Shown here: positions 54,701 to 64,000 of the stretch, piece by piece | Position numbering within the stretch: the stretch's first letter is position 1 | Layout: the number at the start of each line of letters is the position of its first letter | Assembly: GCA_951802195.1 (NCBI GenBank) | Contig: OX637626.1 | Coordinates: 62,001-126,000, forward strand | DNA length: 64,000 nucleotides | Source: Tausonia pullulans | Taxonomy: Eukaryota; Basidiomycota; Tremellomycetes; Cystofilobasidiales; Mrakiaceae | Direction: 5' to 3' | The notes under the pieces: model-generated | Seen by the model: only the letters and a program-made list of their open reading frames with translations | Told to the model about the DNA's origin: nothing | Database searches by the model: none | Position numbers and translations under genes: made by a program

Positions 54701-56541
54701 TCGCAGAGGACCTCTAGGAGCCAAAACGCTTGCTCCTCCGACATGTAGATGAGGATAGCGGCAACCAGAATGTTCATCGCCTGGCAGTACCTGGCAAAGT
54801 GAACATCCCGGGTAAGCATTCATCCGTCGTAGACACACTCAAGCCAATCTCCGACTTACCCAAGCTCCGGGTTCCGGAACGAGTATGCCGTAAGGACTCT
54901 TCGGAGGCTACCGATACCCTCCTCGCTCTGAAAGCCCTTATATTCTGGGAGACTTCGGTAGAGATCCTTCTCTATCTCCTCGGTCGCCGGAGTGACAGTG
55001 CCGGCGTTGTCCTCGAGGATCTTGCGATAGACACCCTGGTTTGCGAAGCGAAGGTCTGCAGAGGAGAGCGCACGTGGTGAATAAGATGCTAATGCGAAAG
55101 ACGATGGGACGAGACCAGAGCAGAACGCACAGATGGACCCAGAGAGCACCTCCCAGAGTTCTCCGCGGAGTCGCGACGGCAATCCGACCTGAAGCAGCCG
55201 CTGGAATGCCGGGTACCGGAGCACTGTAGGTAGGTAGAACAGCCTGATGTCAGTAGTGGCGCGTAGTCATTGAGAGCAGGCTATGCCGCACAAGTAAGAG
55301 ACCGTCCGTGGGCTGAGTTGTTGCATCGCGATGGTCAGCCATTGGTGTACGTGTCGACGCAGTTACACATGGCCCACTGACTCGCAAAGTACTCCCTCCA
55401 GAGCTTTATTTTGCTCCTCTCCCTCAGCTTCCTTGGGTCACCGGGGAAGCCAAAGACCTCGCCGAGCCCTCGCTCATAAACGCCCTTGCCCTCGCCGCCG
55501 GGGCCACGGGCGTCCATCTCGCCGATGTCGTCCTCTGTCGTTTGGAGGAGGTACTCGGAGTAGAGCGACGCAGTGAAGGGCTTGAGAAGCTTCATCGAGG
55601 GAAGCTGTCGAGGAGGAAGCGAAGAAGGGGGGAGGAGAGACGCGACGTGACCATCGGAGCCGAGCCGGCAGGGGCGTCAGGTTCCCAAGATCGATGTCGC
55701 GAGGATGGGAGAGGCAGGACAAGTAGAGACGGACCTGCGCTTTGAGGGCATCACGTAGGAGGACGCAGAAATGTTCCGCCGTCGGCAGCAGGCTCGTGAG
55801 TTGAAGGATCTATGTGAAAGTGGGGGAGAGCGGGCCAGCGTCAAGGGGTTGGGTCTGGTCATTGGAGGGGCTAGGGTGACACGCGCCGCCCGTTCCTTGG
55901 CCGCCCGCCGCGAGCGAAGCGCGAGGAAGCCAAAGGGGTTGTGCAAGCGAGCAGGAGGGAGAGAGAAAGAGAGGAACTCACCACTCGAAGACCGTGCCAG
56001 AGACCAACGCCAAGAGCAAAAACGCCAGCTCGCGAACTGAGGCGCTCGACGCGCCTGATGCAGAAGAGAGGGATCGTGAAGCGGGCTGACCGCCGATCGA
56101 GAGAGAGGAAGCAGAGGAACGGCGGAAGGAGGTAGAGCCGGCCGGCCTGGAGGGGGTGAAGGAGAGTGGGGAGGCTTCAGTTGCGGATCCTTAAAGAGCA
56201 AGATGGCTGCGACAAGAGCAAGGCAGGCTAGAAGGCGAGAGTGAGGGGGCGGGCGAGACGGTCGGGGCGATCCCGAAGCGGAAGGTATCGAGCGGGTACG
56301 GTTCCCCGTCCAGAGCAGACGGATGCGGGACGATCTGGAGGAGGCTGGTGGAAATGCTGGCCGCCAATTCGAGGGGAAGAAGACCCACATGCACCGCCTC
56401 TCCCTCAATGGACAGAACGCAGTTGATCTCCATTGCCGCAGGGCCATCCGCGGGTTGATCGAGGCGGGCGTTGAAGAACTCGCGGTCTTGTTGGCCTTTG
56501 CTGAGCTCCTTGTGGATTCGTAAATGTGATGGTAGAGACAT
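51776..56541 (-). CDS. GYP2: TBC RabGAP, Gyp2/Mdr1 (TBC1D9-like) with GRAM and EF-hand
   Basis: GTPase-activating protein for Rab-type GTPases. It starts [20 protein letters not shown]. An N-terminal GRAM-like part ends [25 protein letters not shown], then [48 protein letters not shown] leads into the TBC domain: [50 protein letters not shown] with the Arg finger, [22 protein letters not shown] with the Gln finger, [40 protein letters not shown] and [20 protein letters not shown]. Behind it lie [19 protein letters not shown] and a canonical EF-hand loop [12 protein letters not shown]. The C-terminal tail is Ser-rich and acidic, ending PIKEGI-stop. About 20 exons. The ordered match to yeast Mdr1 is strong; the GRAM exons (55750-56450) are the least certain. 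Confidence 0.9.
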
Positions 56542-56907
56542 GATTGTCAGATGGGGACCCTCGCGGAGAGGGAGGGGGGCCTAAGGAGAGCAGGTGGGTC
56601 GTGGTGGTTGAGTGTGAGGCTTCCCTGCGTGAGAATCCAGGGTCTCTCCCGCGGCAAGACATTCGGTCAAAAGCGAGTCTCCCAATCGATGGCGTTAGAC
56701 GGTTTCTCATCGAGCTGCGGGAGAAGTTATGAGATTCGCTGGTTGCGAGAAAGTGGCGACACATTGACATTTGTCATCTTGGTTTTCTCACGCCAGAAAG
56801 CCTGAGGTCTACCTGCTTTCTCGCCCTGGACGGGCCGGTACATAACGACCAAACAAGTCCCTCTCAGCCAGTAACTCTTTGTTCTAAGTGAAGCATATAA
56901 TCTAAAA
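56542..56907. other. Intergenic, GYP2 upstream region
   Basis: About 370 bases between the GYP2 start and the BipA-like stop, both minus-strand. No gene seen. Confidence 0.5.
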
Positions 56908-59867
56908 TCAGAGGTCGGTGATGTTCTGTCTCGCGTGCCGGTCTCCCCCACGCTTCCTCTTCTCCGGGTCGAGGGTGCGCTTTCGAAGACGGATGTTCTG
57001 AGGGGCGACGAGTCAGCGAGGAGCAGGATCGAGGGATAGTCAATGGAACCCACCTTGGGCGTCAGCTCAATGAGCTCGTCCTCGGCACAGTACGAGATGG
57101 ACTCTTCGAGCGTCATCTTGCGCGCCACGGAGACAACATTCTGCTCGTCCTTGTTGGAGGCTCGGAAGTTCTGATAAAGAAAATGATATTGGTCAGCGCA
57201 AGTGCTTGATGCTTGGTCGCGAATATCAACCGCACCGTAAGAGCCTTGGTCTTCGTCGGGTTAATGTCGAGGTTGTCGGCCTTGCTCGACTCTCCGATTA
57301 CCATACCCTGATAGACTGAAGAGGGGCGAGCGTGAATCGTCAGTGGTTTAATCAGGGACGAAAAAGAGAAAGCAGTCAGCAACCCACCCATGTCTCCGGG
57401 CGAGATGAAGAGGTTGCCGCGAGCCTGGAGAGGCATGATGGCGTACGCGGTCGCCTCTCCGGCGTGGCTGGCGATGAGACACCCCTTGCGGGTCGGGATA
57501 ATGTCGCCCTTGTAAGGCTCGTACGCCTTGAAGATGTGGTTGATGGTACTGGAGGAGGAGCAGATAAGTTACATGCGCAAAACAGACACCCTCAAGCTCG
57601 ATTTACCCCTGGCCGTGGACGTCGTTTTTGAACTCGCCAGCAACGTAGCCGATGAGACCACGGGCGGGGACCTCCATGACGACCTTGACCTTGCCGTCCT
57701 CCTCCTCGTAGCTGAGCATCTCGGCCTTGCGCTTCGTCATCTTCTCAATGACCGTTCCGATGTACTCGCTTGCGACGTTGATCGTCACCTCCTCGATCGG
57801 CTCGAAGATCTTGCGCGTCTCCGGGTCTCGCTTGAGGACGGCAGCCGGCGGGGAGACGGCAAGCTCGAAACCCTCACGACGCAGGGTTTCGAGAAGGATA
57901 CCAAGGTGGAGGACACCACGACCGCGGACCTCAAGGGAGTCTGTAAGGGATGAGCTAAGGTCCTCGATGACCTGGAGGGCGACGTTGGTCTCGGCCTCCT
58001 TGAAAAGCCGCTCCTTGATAACTCCGGCGGTGAGCTTGTTTCCCTCCTTGCCAGCGAAGGGCGAGTCGTTCGGCGAGATGAACATCGAGATGGTCGGCGG
58101 GTCAAGCGGCGTCGAGGGGATTGGCGTCATGTCGTGGCCATCGCCGACGATAGTGACGTTGACACCCCCTCCGGAGAGACCCGCGATGGAGACGATCTCT
58201 CCAGCGGCAGCCTTTTCAATCGAAACTTGCTCGAGACCGGTGCGACCGAAGATCTTGGTGACCTTGCCCTCGCTGAGGCGCTCACCCTCGGGGCTGACGG
58301 CGATGACTTTGGAGCCAATTTCTAGCGTTCCAGACTCAATCCGGCCCAGGTAGAGCGTACCGACATACGGATCGATGTCGATCTGGGTCGTGAGCATACT
58401 AAACGGCTTCGATCGGTCGAGCTTGGTCGGGGCGGGGACCTCAGCGAGGATGAGGTCAAAGAGCTGGATCATGTCGTTCGCCGGGGCGATGTTCTCCGTT
58501 TGCTGGTCTACACCAGGAGGCGCAGGAGGCTCCATCGAGGCCCAGCCGCGCTTGGCCGAGGCGTAGATGAGCTGGTACTCCATCTGCTCGTCCGTCGCGC
58601 CGAGCTGGCCGAAGAGGTCGAGGATGTCCGAGTCAACCTGCTCAGGCCGGGCCGTTGCACGGTCGGCCTTATTCATGACAACGATGGGCCTGGAAGGAAA
58701 GCTAGAATTAGTGCCATGTCCCTTCATTTCACCACACGCTCTCGCCTAGACTCACTTGAGGCCGGCCTTGAGGGCCTTGCCGAGGACGAAACGCGTCTGC
58801 GTCGAGGGTCCCTCAGTTGCGTCGACGACGAGCATGACTCCATCGACCATGGAAAGGACACGCTCGACTTCACCTCCAAAGTCGGCGTGACCCGGGGTAT
58901 CAACGATGCTGGGCAAGGGGAGAGGAAGGTCAGCTCTTTCCTCCTGCTTGAAGCAGCGCTTACGCTGCTTGACTCACTTGATAAGGTGTCCGTTGTAGTT
59001 GACCGACGTGCACTTAGAGAGAATCGTAATTCCTCGCTCCCGCTCAAGATCGTTGTGGTCCATGGCGCGCGTCACAAAGCCTTGGTCGGTTCCGGCGTCA
59101 ATGGCGGCACCGCCAGCGAGGAGGTCGGCGTCGGTGAGCTGGCGGATTGTTCCACTCTGACGAAGGAGCTGGTCTGCGGGAGGGAAATAGCCGTCAGCTC
59201 CGCTTGCTCCATGCGAAGAACGAGAGAAATCGGCGAGGTAGGAGAGGCTCAACCAGAATCGGGGCAGGCGAAATATTGAACTCTGAGGCACTCCCCGTTG
59301 CTCAGCCACGGTCGAGAAGCTGAGGCCGAGCCCGCCCTCTCGTACCAAGCTCGACTGGCCTTTGACAACGACAAGGGAGAGGGTGGAACAGGGCAAGAGA
59401 GAGGAGACCGGCGCACGGTCCCCCAAATACCACACTGCCCGCCCTTCCTCCTCTCCCTTCACATTTCCCCTGTATCTTGGTAGATGGTAGTGGATAAAGC
59501 ACTCACCAACGAGCGTAGTCTTGCCGTGGTCGACATGGGCAATGACAGCGACGGTCCGGATCTTGTCCAGGGGGATGTAGCCGTTCTCGTCCCGGTTAGG
59601 TACCGAGGGAACGATCGCCGCGCGCGCCGATGCTGAGATAGAGAAGGCACGCTTCGAGGAAATTGAGGTCGAGAACCGGGCGGGGAAGGGAGTTGTCAAG
59701 GTGGCCCGGGAGGAGGTAGAGGAGACGAGGGTAGAGAAGCAGGGAGCAGTGTTGCGCGCCTTGGACGCGACCGCGGCAGCCCGGAGCGCCGGGGATGACG
59801 AGGCAGCAGCAGGGAGGCGGGCGGACCGGAGGATGGCCGACCGGGCGGCGAGGACGGAGGACACCAT
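56908..59867 (-). CDS. Mitochondrial BipA/TypA-family translational GTPase
   Basis: It starts [20 protein letters not shown], a basic Ala/Ser-rich presequence of about 85 residues. The GTPase domain has G1 [15 protein letters not shown]2 in [18 protein letters not shown]3 [31 protein letters not shown], and G4 [10 protein letters not shown]5 lies in [10 protein letters not shown]. The domain II barrel is [20 protein letters not shown]. BipA-type domain III and C-terminal domain follow: [100 protein letters not shown]-type GTFR loop (here [13 protein letters not shown]) and the ending [11 protein letters not shown]-stop. The family is bacterial in origin and associates with ribosomes; a mitochondrial role is inferred from the presequence. 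About eight exons. Residue counts fit a full-length protein. Confidence 0.92.
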
Positions 59868-60189
59868 CTAGCAGGAGGAGCGAGGGCCCTGGGAAGCGAA
59901 GGAAAGAGAAAGCGGAACGAAGAGGCGGAGGGTGGGAGTCGAGGGCGGAGAGCCAGGGCCCAAATTCCGAAGGCGCGCTTTTCTCAACGAATCGGCTTCC
60001 TCGCCGGCGCTCCGCTCTTCAAGGTGAGTCCTGCCTGTCTATCTGTTCGCCGTCGCTGTCTCTGGCGCCTACCTCTCCACCCGGCTAGCCATGAAAGACG
60101 TCCTAATATCGTACACAAGCGTCCAAGGAGAGCAGTGATGTCAAGCCTTAAACACTCTACTGCGACGTCAGCTGAAACGAGAGAAACCT
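59868..60189. other. Intergenic, BipA-like gene upstream region
   Basis: About 320 bases upstream of the BipA-like start, expected to hold its promoter. No gene recognised. Confidence 0.45.
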
Positions 60190-61208
60190 CGGTCAGATAT
60201 GATGTGGAAAGAATATACGTTGATGGCGGCAAGGGTAGACACGGCACATGATCCTCCAAAGGACCAGCTTGAACGCATCCCTTAGACGAAACTTGAACCT
60301 GGGCATATGGTATTCGAGAGCTGAGCCTATGGCACTTGATGCTTGAAGCACAAGATTTGGGGCGGCAACACGACCAGTGAGACGAGGGTTGGAGTGTTTG
60401 GGTGTGCTGATGGGATTGATGACCAGCACAACGATCATCGGTGAAAGAGAAGTCTAGGTAGTCTCCCTTGTCGCCGACTTGAAGGGAGAAGCAATGAGCA
60501 TCTGAGGCGACAACATGGTCAAATACAGTTCACAACCCCAAAAGCCTAACAAGCGCGGCCCACGGCACCAGGGCTATACTCCCCTACGACCTGGTACAGC
60601 GCGTTCTTATCACCTCTCGAACCGAGATGGCCACTTCATCTCTACAACACGAGCGGGTGATCGGACGCAATGTCGCCTCCCAAGTGACGCTTTGAGAGTG
60701 GTCCCAGGAAGAGCCATAGGCACCACCGACGGTTATCTCAGGATCGACTTCGATACGCATTCGAAGGCGAGCAGGGAAAGTCTGAATGGTAGATGAAATC
60801 GGCCTCAAGGGTTGCCTTGAGGACATATGCCTCGACGCACTGGAAGATTGTAAACGAGGTCGAACTTGGCAGATATACCACGGGAAGCAAAAGCGGGTAC
60901 TGTAGTCTGGATGAGGCAGGTCAACACAATTGTGTCTCGGCAAGGACAGTTTTTGCACTGGAATGGCTTCAGTGAGAGGGTCTTTGTCCTCCGAGAGGAG
61001 GGTCGCCACATTGCGAGCCTTGCGCGCCGGTAAAAAGGTGGAGAGAGCGACCGAAAAAGTCCCACAGACGAAGGATAACTTTAGAGGCGGACTATCTGAC
61101 GAATGCGTCGATGGTGGGATCCAGGAAGGCCGTGCCATCTTGTTCAGCGGCTACAAGACTGGCCGACAGGGCGATGAGAATGACGAGGGCGAGGGCGGGG
61201 CTGGACAT
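60190..61208 (-). pseudogene. Signal-peptide locus that does not resolve into a clean gene
   Basis: The ATG at 61208 opens a classic secretory signal, MSSPALALVILIALSASLVA, then AEQDGTAFLDPTIDAFVR before a stop or an intron with a weak GTCAGA donor. Further on the same strand are well-composed pieces in different frames: TIVLTCLIQTTVPAFASRGI-SAKFDLVYNL; then CVEAYVLKATLEADFIYHSD-FPCSPSNAY; then ALYQVVGEYSPGAVGRAC; and near 60300 RLTGRVAAPNLVLQASSAIG. The first two pieces would join in frame with one base fewer in a CTTCCAG, suggesting a one-base frameshift or a very short intron. I recognise no family. A decayed or rapidly evolving secreted-protein gene is the inference. Confidence 0.35.
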
Positions 61209-61696
61209 TGTCAGCCGATGAAGGGGTCGCTCAGATGCAGGAAACAGGCAGAGAGGAATCTATAGCATCATGGGGAAGGTTTTTTTTTTTTTGGTGAAGA
61301 GCGAGTAATAAGGTGTCCCTGGAGCGCAGAAAGAGTCGCTGAAAGAGCTGGAGGCGCGCGCCACGAAAGAAGATCAACTTCATCAGAGCCTGCACCCGCG
61401 TCGCAAGTCGCGCGAAGGTACATAGTCCAGATTGAGCAAGACCATAGCTCCTGAAATCTTTGGGTAGATCAACAACTATTTAAACTTAGATTAACGTGTG
61501 GCGGCCAATCATGAGTCTAGCGACCGTCAATGAGCGAGAGGGCTACGACGATCGGAGCAAGGTCCGTTCGCGTTGACGCGTCCATCCTGGCGAGAGCTGT
61601 TAACCATCGTCGTCAACCCTAACCGCTCCCCTTTTTGTCTTCCGAACCCGCTCAGCGTCGCATCGACATCTGTATCACGCGATAAAGCATTCCGTT
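61209..61696. other. Divergent intergenic region, TTI1 upstream
   Basis: About 490 bases including a T run near 61280. It should hold the TTI1 promoter. No gene or RNA recognised. Confidence 0.5.
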
Positions 61697-64000
61697 ATGG
61701 CGTCTCACTCCGGCAGCGGAATAACACCCTCAGGCTTGTCCCCATCGGGTACCGGCGGCCTGTTCAGCTGGCGTGCAGCGGATGACGAGAAACAGAGTGT
61801 CTTCAGCCAGGTACCTGTCGAGCTTAAGAGCAAAAAGGACCCGCCTCTTGGTCTACAGCTGACTGACACTCAACCATGCTTGACTTCTACAGCTCAAACC
61901 TCACTGCACCTCCTTGCTCTCTACATCGCTCCTTACCCCCCAGGCGGTTCCCTCGGCAACTCGGGCTCTTCACCAGATCTTCCTCATTCTCTCGGGCCTC
62001 GAGAATCCGCAAGAGATCCTCACACCCTCTCTCATTTCGTATGTTTTTTTTCCCATCACGCAAGTTCTCCAGCGGAACCCACCCGCGAGCCTCCCGCATT
62101 CAATTCGGGAGTCTATCCTCTGCATCCTCGCTGCTCTTATACCCCATTGGGCCTCAGACGGCCGGATCAGCATCAAGGAGCAGGCCTGGAGGATGGCCAT
62201 TGGCTGGTGGAGGGCTGGAGGACTAGAGGGCGTCAAGAGCTGGCTCGCCTGTGTCGATGCCGTCGTCAGGCTCGACGACTCAGAACTCACGCTAGGGTTC
62301 GCGGATGAGGCGGAAGCTTCGGAGAAGGAGATGCGGGAGTTCATGGCGCGGGAGGCCCTCCTGCCTATCCTTGGAGAGACGCTGTCGATTTTGATCGGTG
62401 AGCCTTGCTGTGTATGACGCGTAGGGCAATAGACAGGTAGACAGTCGGATTGACGCGACTCATCGCAACGCGGCAGGCCTCTCCCTCTCCTCCCCTACAC
62501 CGCTCGCGCCGCTTCATCTTCTGCACTACATCATCTCAACCTACCTCCTCGACTCGCCCCGTATGCTTGCCACCATCCTCCCGGGCCTGGTGTCGACGAT
62601 GTGCAAGGTCGTCTCCCCTCAGACATCGGCGCGCGGAGGCAAGGGGGTCCATGGTGATGTCGTTCAAACGGCGTTGGGGATCCTCCGCGAGGTGATCATC
62701 GGCTGCTTCGGCCCGCAAGTTGAGGTCGAAGGTGGTGCGAAGGAGGCTGCGCTCGAGAGCCTTGACGAGCTGAACGGCTGGGTCGAGGAGGAGGACGGTG
62801 AGGGGGGCTGGACGGCTTCTCGGCCGCCTCAACATTCAGACTCCCCTATGTCGACGCACTCCACGGCGCCCTCGTCGCCGGCACCATCGACACCAGGGGC
62901 AAGTCGAAGCGCTCTTCCACCTCGCCCCTCGCCATCCTCCTTCCTGGTCACTCTCACTGCTTCGTGGCAATCGGCGACCGCTGCTCAGATTCTTCCGGCC
63001 ATCGTCTCTCTTTCTCATCTTAAGACGCATTCTAACCCTCTCGCTCGCGAGGCGCTCGCGGACTTCAGCTCGGCGCTCCTGGAAGGATGCCTTGCGCCGC
63101 TCGAATCGAGTGCGCCAGTCCTCGTCGGCATGCTTCTCACGCTTTCGGTGGACGACTTTCCCGTCGTCCAGCAGCGAGCCCAACGGGGGCTCAATGACGT
63201 GCTTTCCAGCGAGCGCAAGCGGCCAACCCTTCTTCCTATCATCAAAGCCCACCTCCTCAGCTCCTTTAACACAATTCCGCTCCTTCTTCAGTCTCCGCAC
63301 CAGGCCTCTTCACAGAAAGTTCTCGACCTCTCCCTCCAGATCACGGCGGTCTCGCTCCTCCCCTCATCGGCATCCCTTCTCCAGGGTCTCCTCGGCCCTC
63401 TAGGAGGTGTCCAACGATGGGGTTCCGGCTTCCTCGATTGCCTCGAGTTTGAGCGCGCAGTCGTCGGCGAGAGTGACGCAGGCAGCTCTCAGCGCGTTGC
63501 CGAGCTCGCTTGGACTGGCGCCGCCTCCGAGTCCACAATCAACCCGGACGCACTTCATACGTCATATCCAGCTCTCTCGCTTCGCAACATCCCAAATCCA
63601 AGGACGAAGCGCGCCTTTGAGGACATGCTCTTCTCACTAGGCCGTGCGGGTGGGGTTGACGCTCTCTTCACCGTCGAGTATTTCGCCAGTGTGGCCAACA
63701 ACTCCTCGACGAGGCGAGGGCTTGCCGCTCTTTGGTGCACGGGACGGATCCTTGAGGGCGCTACAGAGACAATTCGAAAGGCCGAGGAGACAGGCGGGCA
63801 GATTGGCGAGAAGCAGAGACGGCTCCGTAAGGTTGCCCGCGATCTCGTACGCTGCCTGGTTGAGCTCGGCGAGGACGAGAACGAGGAGGACAGAGAGGCC
63901 CCTCTGGACTCGGCAGAGACGGATGCACACGACTCCATCTCGGACGCTCTACTCCCAACAGAGTACAGCAAGGGGATCGATGCGTTGACAACGCTCCTCG
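61697..64000 (+). CDS. TTI1: TEL2-interacting protein 1 (TTT complex), 5' part
   Basis: HEAT-repeat subunit of the Tel2-Tti1-Tti2 complex that matures PIKK kinases (TOR, ATM, ATR). It starts MASHSGSGITPSGLSPSGTG. After one intron comes LKPHCTSLLSTSLLTPQAVP, then GLENPQEILTPSLISYVFFP-ITQVLQRN. That LTPSLISYVFFPxxxxLRRN-type block is the most conserved TTI1 segment. HEAT-like helices continue: SIRESILCILAALIPHWASD, WRMAIGWWRAGGLEGVKSWL, LHLLHYIISTYLLDSPRMLA, HGDVVQTALGILREVIIGCF and SRPPQHSDSPMSTHSTAPSS (a disordered linker). Then a long open exon runs through LVGMLLTLSVDDFPVVQQRA, KRAFEDMLFSLGRAGGVDAL and ARDLVRCLVELGEDENEEDR to the window edge. Introns visible at about 61811-61890, 62398-62475 and near 62798. 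The 3' end is outside the window. Confidence 0.88.

Noticed and set aside
1-64000. CRISPR array, prophage, integron or defence island
   Set aside because: The window is intron-rich eukaryotic nuclear DNA; no regularly spaced repeats or bacterial-type operons were found.

Overview
The window is eukaryotic nuclear DNA from a compact, GC-rich, intron-dense fungal genome. Nearly every gene is cut by many short introns (mostly about 50-100 bases, donors of GTGAGT/GTRNGY type). Gene content is fungal: a TFIIIC TPR subunit, seipin, TTI1, GYP2/MDR1, a Gag1-type DUF4050 protein and a delta-9 desaturase with a C-terminal cytochrome b5 domain. Intron density, GC richness, and a mitochondrial BipA/TypA GTPase suggest a basidiomycete yeast, probably Pucciniomycotina of the Rhodotorula/Sporidiobolales type. 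That placement is inference; no alignment was possible.

Layout. 1-18.5 kb: 3' end of a coiled-coil gene (+), then a minus-strand series: WBP11-like splicing factor, OLE1 desaturase, a Ser-rich hypothetical, tRNA-Thr(AGU), a repeat copy, an apparently damaged membrane-protein-like locus, a large SHOC1/ZIP2-like gene and TFIIIC subunit TFC4. 19-27.4 kb: DUF4050 gene (+), a perilipin-like 11-mer repeat protein (-), seipin (-) and a Ser/Pro-rich hypothetical (+). 27.8-32 kb: FEN1/RAD27 (-) diverging from UBC12 (+). 32-34.9 kb: a gene-poor interval with tRNA-Arg(ACG), further repeat copies and a short tandem repeat. 34.9-40 kb: PHO84-like transporter (+) and UBC13 (+). 40.4-46.4 kb: mitoribosomal mL38 (-), CDC37 (+), SEC20 (+). 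46.8-51.6 kb: TFB4 (-), bL19m (-), LIP2 (+). 51.8-59.9 kb: GYP2/MDR1 TBC RabGAP (-) and mitochondrial BipA/TypA GTPase (-). 60-61.2 kb: a signal-peptide-encoding locus that does not resolve into a clean gene. 61.7-64 kb: 5' part of TTI1 (+), running off the window.

These are mostly core housekeeping genes and do not form a pathway cluster. Local themes are lipid droplets (seipin beside an 11-mer repeat protein, with OLE1 in the same window), mitochondrial translation and lipoylation (mL38, bL19m, LIP2, BipA), and ubiquitin-like conjugation (UBC12, UBC13). I found no defence system, CRISPR array, secondary-metabolite cluster or recognisable transposase. The most notable observations are large low-complexity insertions inside conserved domains (OLE1 b5 domain, FEN1), a dispersed repeat beside both tRNA genes, a 19-A tract forming a 3' splice site in TFB4, and several loci with possible reading-frame damage. 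Exon boundaries were read by eye and should be taken as approximate to a few codons.
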